Below, one piece after another: positions 59,036-64,000 of a stretch of DNA of 64,000 nucleotides. Position numbers and translations under genes: made by a program. The notes under the pieces are model-generated. The model was not told the DNA's origin. It saw only the letters and a list, made by a program, of their open reading frames with translations, and ran no database searches. Positions within the stretch are counted from its first letter, which is position 1. The number at the start of each line of letters is the position of its first letter. The stretch spans positions 1 to 64,000 of the forward strand of contig NZ_CAKTFO010000003.1 of the NCBI RefSeq assembly GCF_934560975.1. Direction: 5' to 3'. Origin of the DNA: an uncultured Sphingomonas sp. GTDB taxonomy: Bacteria > Pseudomonadota > Alphaproteobacteria > Sphingomonadales > Sphingomonadaceae.

Positions 59036-59231
59036 GGCGATCAATTCCGTTTTCAAGCACGCTCTCGTCGTATGGCCGATCGGTTAAACCTAGATCTCGC
59101 CGGAGTAGATCGATCGCCATTGCCAAATGCGCCGCCGCCATAAAAGCTTGATTTTGCAATAACTTCGTTTCCGCCTGCTCCATCGTTGCGAGAGTATCGA
59201 GCAGGCCGGTTTTGCAGACAGGATAAAGCAT
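59025..59231 (-). CDS. Small hypothetical protein upstream of a regulator
   Basis: A 68-residue frame: MLYPVCKTGLLDTLATMEQA, then helix AETKLLQNQAFMAAAHLAMA and RRDLGLTDRPYDESVLENGI. It is mostly helical, soluble and acidic at the end. The stop lies 10 bp inside the start of the downstream regulator. No family is recognised. Overlap with the regulator and protein-like composition support it; the start is uncertain. Confidence 0.45.
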   Translation of the reverse strand: MLYPVCKTGLLDTLATMEQAETKLLQNQAFMAAAHLAMAIDLLRRDLGLTDRPYDESVLENGIDRHAG

Positions 59232-59367
59232 GGGGCCGGGTAGGGTTGGTATACTGTCCGAGCAACCAACCAATAGTTACTAACACCGCCACGCCTGCCC
59301 AGTTGTGGAACATAGCCGGACATCTGTGCCCTGCGCGTGCATATCCGAAACGACCATCAGGCCACCG

Positions 59368-59849
59368 ATGAACAGGCCCGCTGCCGTCTACGTGCAGGAA
59401 TATCACGAGGAGTATGCCCGCAACGCCGCTCAGATGAAGCGCGATGGTTTCAAGCTGGAACGCCGCCAGAGCGAAGCGGCGCGCAACGTCGAAAACCTTG
59501 TCGCGGCCGTTGCCGCCGGCGCTGGCGACTTTGCCGAGTTCAGGGAGATGCTGACCCAGGCGCGCGCCGATCGCGATGCCGCCGGCGCCGCGCTGGACGA
59601 GATCAACGCGCTGCCGGTGGTCGCGCTCCACACCCGCCTGGCAGACAATTATCGCAGCGAAGTCGCCGCCCTCCATGAAGCGCTTGCCGACCCGCAGGCC
59701 CGCCTCGAAGCCGCGCCGCTCGCCCGATTGCTGATTGAACGCATCGTGATCTCGCTTGCCGAACAGGGCAGGGCTGCGCAGTTGATGTGGAAGGGCGACT
59801 CGCAGCGATCATTGCGCGCGCCATGCGCAATCCGATGCCCAGCCTGTAG
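59368..59849 (+). pseudogene. Serine recombinase C-terminal remnant, frameshifted
   Basis: The sequence YVQEYHEEYARNAAQMKRDG, then AARNVENLVAAVAAGAGDFA, FREMLTQARADRDAAGAALD and ALHEALADPQARLEAAPLAR matches the C-terminal coiled-coil part of large serine site-specific recombinases. The catalytic N-terminal domain is missing. Near 59788 the expected ending continues in another frame (VEGRLAAIIARAMRNPMPSL, stop 59847-59849), so the remnant is also frameshifted. It ends 15 bp before the 3' end of tRNA-Gly, consistent with decay of an element once integrated there. Confidence 0.8.
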
Positions 59850-59864
59850 CACTTACTGCAACGG

Positions 59865-59938
59865 TGGAGCGGGTGAAGGGAATCGAACCCTCGTCGTAAG
59901 CTTGGGAAGCTTCTGCTCTACCATTGAGCTACACCCGC
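59865..59938 (-). tRNA. tRNA-Gly (anticodon CCC)
   Basis: On the minus strand: acceptor GCGGGTG pairs with CACCCGC; D arm GCTC AATGGTA GAGC; anticodon arm GAAGC TTCCCAA GCTTA with anticodon CCC and one terminal G-A mismatch; T arm GAGGG TTCGATT CCCTT. Discriminator T is followed by an encoded CCA (59865-59867). Confidence 0.95.
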
Positions 59939-60233
59939 ATAAGGCGGTCGCCGTGGCGATCCGTTCTCACGCAAAGGATCAGGCGTGACCCCGAGGCGGT
60001 CGTCATGCTGACCGGGATCCGGACTGCCACAACACAATTGGGTCGTCAATCCGGCCGCGTTCCTAACGGTGCATGGCGAAGGAAGGGGCAGGGGCGGCGG
60101 GGTGGGGCCAATCACGCGGCGGCGCGCGTCCATCTTCGCCGTTGGCACGGACGCTTCGCACCTATATCCCATATCGCTTCATAGGCTTGCCGGACGACGC
60201 GTGCCGGGCCGCTATCCAGGCTGTTGAGGGACC

Positions 60234-62309
60234 ATGATGCATTCCATCCTCGCTTTGCTTGCCGGCACGATGCTGGCCGGGACCGCCGTCGCTCAAGGTG
60301 CGGCGGGCGATGCCAACCCGGACGTCAGCGCGGCCCGGCTCGCCACGCCGCGTTATGGCGATTTCGGCTTCGACATTGCGGGAATGGATCGTTCGGTCAG
60401 GCCGGGGAACGACTTCTACCATTTCGGCAACGGCACCTGGGAAAAGCGGACGCCGATCCCCGCCGATCGGTCCAATTTCGGCATGTTCACGGTGCTGGAC
60501 GAACTCAGCCAGACCCGCACGGTGGCGATCCTGCAAGAGGCCGCGAAGACGCCGGGCAGCCGGATCGGCGACCTTTATGCCAGCTTCCTCGATACGCGCG
60601 CGATCGAGGCGAAGGGCATCACCCCGCTGAAGCCGCAACTCGCCGCGGTCGCCGCGATCAAGGACAAGGCGGGCGTGATGGCGGCGCTGGGCGGCATGCG
60701 CGGCTGGGCGGGCGGCCTCTATGGCGAGGTCAGCACCGCCGGGCCGATCGACGCGCAGGTGACGCTGGACAGCAAGAATCCCGATCGGACCATCGTCGGG
60801 ATCAGCCAGGGCGGCCTGTTCCTGCCGGACCGGGATTATTACCTGCAGAATGACGCCAAGATGGCGGAAGCGCGCCGGGCGGCGATCACCTACCTGACGC
60901 AATTGTTCACGCTGGCGGGCGAGAAGAACGGCGCTGCCCGCGCGCAGGCGATCCTGGACCTGGAGATGAAACTGGCCCGGGCGCAATGGACCCGCGTCGA
61001 GAGCCGCGACGCCGACAAGACCTACAATATCTGGACCCAGGCCGACTTCGCGAAAAATGCGCCGGGGGCGGATTGGGGCGCGTTCCTCCACGCGACGGGT
61101 TTCGATCGTCAGCAACGCTTCCTCGTGGCGCAGCCCTCCGCCATCGCGGGGGCGGCCAAGGTCATCGCCGACACGCCGCTGCCTGTGCTCAAGGATTATC
61201 TATGGGCGCTGACGGTGGACGACGCGGCGGATTACCTGCCGCAGGCGTTCGTCGATGCCCATTTCGCCTATTACGATAAGGCGCTGAACGGCACGCCGCA
61301 GGATCAGCCGCGCTGGAAGAAGGGCGTCGGGCTGGTCAAGTCAGCCATGACCGACGAACTCGGCAAGGCCTATGTCGACAAGTGGTTTCCGCCCGAAACC
61401 AAGGCGGCGGCCGACCAGCTGATCCGCAACATCCTGGCCGCGTGGAAGCCGCGGCTGGAGCAGCTCAATTGGATGTCACCGGAAACCAAGGCCAAGGCGC
61501 TGCAGAAGCTGGCCGCCTTCACCCCCAAGATCGGCTATCCCGAGCATTGGCGCGATTATGCGTCGCTGACGATCGATCGCGGCGACCTGTGGGGCAATGT
61601 CCAGCGCGCCCGCGAGGCCACCTGGGCTTTCAACGCGGCCAAGCTCGGCCGACCGGCGGATCGCAGCGAATGGGGCATGACTCCGATGGAGATCAACGCC
61701 TACGCCAACCCGGTGTGGAACGAGATCGTGTTCCCGGCCGCCATCCTGCAACCGCCATTTTTCGATCCGAAGGCGGATCCGGCGGTCAATTATGGCGGGA
61801 TCGGCGCGGTGATCGGCCACGAACTGAGCCACCATTTCGACGATCAGGGCCGCAAATACGACCCCACCGGGCGGCTGGCCGAGTGGTGGACGCCGCAGGA
61901 CGTCACCCGCTTCACCGCGCTGACCGACCGGCTGGTGAAGCAATATGACGCCTATGAGCCGCTGCCCGGCGAGCATGTGAACGGCAGCCTGACCCTGGGC
62001 GAGAATATCGCGGACCTTGCCGGGCTGACGGTGGCCTACGACGCTTATCGCCTGTCGCTGGGCGGCAAGCCCGCGCCGGTGCTGGACGGGCTGAGCGGGG
62101 ATCAGCGTTTCTACCTCGGCTGGGCGCAGGTATGGCGGCGCAGCTATCGCGAGAACAACCTTCGCCAGCGCCTGAAGACCGATCCGCATGCACCCTCCGC
62201 GCAGCGCGCGGACGTCGTCCGCAACCTCGATCCGTGGTATGGCGCGTTCAAGCCGGCGCAGGGCGATACGCTGTACCTTGCCCCCGATGCGCGGATCAAA
62301 ATCTGGTAA
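60234..62309 (+). CDS. M13 family (neprilysin-like) metallopeptidase
   Basis: A 691-residue exported zinc endopeptidase. Signal peptide HSILALLAGTMLAGTAVAQG. The N-terminal M13 domain begins GFDIAGMDRSVRPGNDFYHF with the family's GNDFY. The zinc site is VIGHELSHHFDDQGRKYD with HELSH at residues 529-533, and the third ligand Glu590 in LGENIADLAGLTVAYDAY. The end NLDPWYGAFKPAQGDTLYLA is also typical. It likely degrades peptides in the periplasm. ATG 60234 and 60237 are both possible after TTGAGGGACC. Confidence 0.95.
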   Translation: MMHSILALLAGTMLAGTAVAQGAAGDANPDVSAARLATPRYGDFGFDIAGMDRSVRPGNDFYHFGNGTWEKRTPIPADRSNFGMFTVLDELSQTRTVAILQEAAKTPGSRIGDLYASFLDTRAIEAKGITPLKPQLAAVAAIKDKAGVMAALGGMRGWAGGLYGEVSTAGPIDAQVTLDSKNPDRTIVGISQGGLFLPDRDYYLQNDAKMAEARRAAITYLTQLFTLAGEKNGAARAQAILDLEMKLARAQWTRVESRDADKTYNIWTQADFAKNAPGADWGAFLHATGFDRQQRFLVAQPSAIAGAAKVIADTPLPVLKDYLWALTVDDAADYLPQAFVDAHFAYYDKALNGTPQDQPRWKKGVGLVKSAMTDELGKAYVDKWFPPETKAAADQLIRNILAAWKPRLEQLNWMSPETKAKALQKLAAFTPKIGYPEHWRDYASLTIDRGDLWGNVQRAREATWAFNAAKLGRPADRSEWGMTPMEINAYANPVWNEIVFPAAILQPPFFDPKADPAVNYGGIGAVIGHELSHHFDDQGRKYDPTGRLAEWWTPQDVTRFTALTDRLVKQYDAYEPLPGEHVNGSLTLGENIADLAGLTVAYDAYRLSLGGKPAPVLDGLSGDQRFYLGWAQVWRRSYRENNLRQRLKTDPHAPSAQRADVVRNLDPWYGAFKPAQGDTLYLAPDARIKIW

Positions 62310-62319
62310 GGGGATGATC

Positions 62320-62350
62320 CATGGCGGCCCGGTTTGCGCAGGCCGCCATG
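62320..62350. terminator. Bidirectional hairpin between M13 peptidase and GH2 genes
   Basis: CATGGCGGCC (62320-62329) and GGCCGCCATG (62341-62350) form a perfect 10-bp stem around an 11-nt loop between two convergent genes. There is no long T run on either side. Confidence 0.6.
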
Positions 62351-62360
62351 TCCGCGCGGG

Positions 62361-64000
62361 TCAGTGCAACGTGCGCTCCGCCATGTTCCAGGCGCGCAGC
62401 CTTGCCACGGCAGGGCCGCGATGCCGTGGATAGCGGATCGTGATCTCGCGTGACTCGCCGGGCAGCAGCGACAGGTAATTGTCGCTGAAATATGCCGGCA
62501 GGATCTGTTGGCCATGGCTGTCGAACAGCGTCAGCTTGGCCTGGATGGCGGGGGTGGAGCCGGCATTGGTCAGGTCCACCGTCAACGTGCGCTCTCCCCC
62601 TTCGACGCCCGTCTTGAGCGTGGTCCGCAAGGAGGCCTGCGGCATCGTCGTCAAGGCGCGCATGGCGGCTGGATCGGCGGCCTGCCAGTAGAAATTGTCG
62701 GACAGGCGTCGACCAGTCTGGTCCAGTGCCTCCAGGCGGACCAGCACCGGGCCCTTCGCCAGGGCCTGGTCGAGGTCGAGCCGCATGACCGGCGCTGTCC
62801 CGTTGGCGGGAACGTCCAACTTTTTCTCCACCGTCGCGACATTGCGATTGTCCAGCGTCACCGCGTGGGCGCGGACCGTCACACCGGTCAGGGCGGCGCG
62901 GGTGGTGTTGACCATCAATACATGCCGGTCGGGCAGGTTCATCTGCACATGGATCGGCTCGGCGCCCTTTCTGGTGCCGTAGAAGGAGCCATGCGTGTCA
63001 TAATCGGATGAATAGATCTGGAAATCGGTGGACGGCCAGGTCGGGTGCGTCATCCACAACATGCGCGCGCTGTTGGTGGTCCACAGGCCCGCATTGAATC
63101 CTTCGAAGATGGCGCGATGCGATTCGTAGTTCAGCATCTGCGCCTTGCGCTCGAAGTCCGCGAGGTCGGTGCCGGCACCGAAGCACGTGGCGAGCGCGTC
63201 CATGAAGCTGGTGACCGCTACCGCCCGCTCCTGATGCCAGTCGTGATAGGCCCATGTGTCGTTGATCGGCCAGCGATCCTCGGCCGGGACGGCGCGGGCC
63301 CATGCTTCCCGCGTGGGGAAGCTGTAGGTGCCGACCTCCACCGCGAAGCCCCTGGCGAAATCGGTGAAATAGCCCGCCGGTTCGCGCCAGTCATAGGGGC
63401 CGGAGCCGGCGAAGTTGATGATCCGCGAATTGCCCTTGTACATCCGCGTGCCGTCTTCTTGCCAGATCAGGTCCTGCAATGCGGTTTGCAGGATCGGCTG
63501 GGGCACGCCTTCGTTGCGGCCGATCCACAGCACGATGGAGGGATGGTTGCGGAAGCGGCGGACGGTGTCGCGGGCATTGGCGACGAACAGCGGCACGTCC
63601 TCCGCCTCGGCATCATTGTCCTGGGTGGATTCCCAGAAGTCGTTCATCACCATGATGCCATATTGGTCGGCCAGCGCGTAAAAGGCTTCCTCCGTGCTCT
63701 GGCCCATCCAGTTGCGGACGATGTTCATGTTCGCATCGCGATGGAGGCGGAAATAGGGTTCGAGCCGTTCGGGCTCGACCCGCTTCATCATCTCGTCCAT
63801 CCCCCAATTGCCACCGCGCGCCGCGATCGGCACGCCGTTCACATGCAGCACGAGGTGCGGCGAAAGCCTGGGATCGGAATGCGCCGGCGTCACTGCGGGC
63901 GATGTTTCCGCGCCGGGGAAGAGCGAATCCGCCCATCCGCCGGCGACCTTGCGCAGGCTCTGGTGGCGTTCGTCGATGATCGGCGTGCCGAGCCGGCGCG
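62361..64000 (-). CDS. Glycoside hydrolase family 2 protein (partial, 5' end beyond window)
   Basis: At least 546 residues of a GH2 enzyme of the beta-mannosidase / exo-glucosaminidase type. The TIM-barrel segment FRLHRDANMNIVRNWMGQST is followed by MVMNDFWEST and the acid/base Glu in SIVLWIGRNEGVPQPIL. A later Glu in FAVEVGTYSFPTREAW is the nucleophile candidate. Immunoglobulin-like C-terminal domains end in LRAWNMAERTLH. The frame stays open to the right edge (PIIDERHQSLRKVAGGWADS), so the GTG at 63893 is not the true start. It probably acts on plant or fungal beta-linked glycans outside the cytoplasm. Confidence 0.88.
   Translation of the reverse strand, partial: RRLGTPIIDERHQSLRKVAGGWADSLFPGAETSPAVTPAHSDPRLSPHLVLHVNGVPIAARGGNWGMDEMMKRVEPERLEPYFRLHRDANMNIVRNWMGQSTEEAFYALADQYGIMVMNDFWESTQDNDAEAEDVPLFVANARDTVRRFRNHPSIVLWIGRNEGVPQPILQTALQDLIWQEDGTRMYKGNSRIINFAGSGPYDWREPAGYFTDFARGFAVEVGTYSFPTREAWARAVPAEDRWPINDTWAYHDWHQERAVAVTSFMDALATCFGAGTDLADFERKAQMLNYESHRAIFEGFNAGLWTTNSARMLWMTHPTWPSTDFQIYSSDYDTHGSFYGTRKGAEPIHVQMNLPDRHVLMVNTTRAALTGVTVRAHAVTLDNRNVATVEKKLDVPANGTAPVMRLDLDQALAKGPVLVRLEALDQTGRRLSDNFYWQAADPAAMRALTTMPQASLRTTLKTGVEGGERTLTVDLTNAGSTPAIQAKLTLFDSHGQQILPAYFSDNYLSLLPGESREITIRYPRHRGPAVARLRAWNMAERTLH

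Noticed and set aside
1..64000. CRISPR array or phage-defence cluster
   Set aside because: No regularly spaced direct repeats, cas genes, restriction-modification or toxin-antitoxin motifs were seen. The short palindromes are REP-like, not CRISPR repeats.

Overview
The window is GC-rich chromosomal DNA from an alphaproteobacterium, most likely a member of the Sphingomonadaceae (Sphingomonas-like). Supporting signs are a PEPxxWA-CTERM protein, an alphaproteobacterial SspB, an ATP12-type chaperone, a DUF2585 protein, a ccmCDEFGHI run without ccmAB, and short CTCCCGC...GCGGGAG palindromes. The family assignment is inference from gene content; no taxonomic marker such as 16S rRNA is present.

Layout. 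1-2726 is the edge of a mobile element: a broken IS5-type transposase and a tyrosine integrase lying directly at the 3' end of tRNA-Gln(UUG). 2769-12899 is core metabolism: branched-chain aminotransferase, a MarR regulator, pyrophosphatase, fumarase C, an M20 peptidase, the ClpXP adaptor SspB and hisBHAF. Downstream of fumC sit two tiny, previously uncalled membrane-protein genes behind a Fur-box-like sequence. 12900-22816 is mixed housekeeping: an amidohydrolase, DUF2585, gmk, an overlapping minus-strand operon (lipoprotein, MAPEG, crcB, rluC-type synthase, HAD phosphatase, ATP12) and a tandem pair of glycine-zipper envelope proteins.

22973-27745 is a compact cytochrome c maturation operon, ccmC-D-E-F-G-H-I, in which every junction is a start/stop overlap. 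27773-49828 is a cobalamin island of about 22 kb. It encodes the aerobic, late-cobalt-insertion pathway: CobI, G, J, M, F, K, L, H and B for the corrin ring, CobN for cobalt chelation, CobO for adenosylation, CobQ, CbiB and a CobD-type decarboxylase for the aminopropanol arm, and CobU, CobT, CobS and a phosphatase for the nucleotide loop. CbtAB would take up cobalt, and CobW and DUF1636 are accessory. Two cobalamin riboswitches on the minus strand precede cbtB and cobW, giving product feedback on the two main minus-strand transcripts. CobA, the CobS/CobT chelatase partners, BluB and a CobR reductase are not in the window.

49931-57475 carries a possible surface-glycan group: a clan GH-A glycosidase, an ArnT/GT39-like membrane protein, a GT2 polyprenyl-phosphate glycosyltransferase, a methyltransferase-fold protein, a GtrA protein, a PEP-CTERM protein and an acyltransferase-3. 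57476-59938 is a looser region with small proteins, a winged-helix regulator and a frameshifted serine-recombinase remnant ending 15 bp from the 3' end of tRNA-Gly(CCC). The window closes with an M13 metallopeptidase and a convergent GH2 glycosidase cut by the right edge.

Most of the window is recognisable. The least explained parts are the Fur-box small-protein pair, the cobL/cobK shared CATG start, the histidine-phosphatase-like protein lacking its catalytic histidine, and the glycan group.
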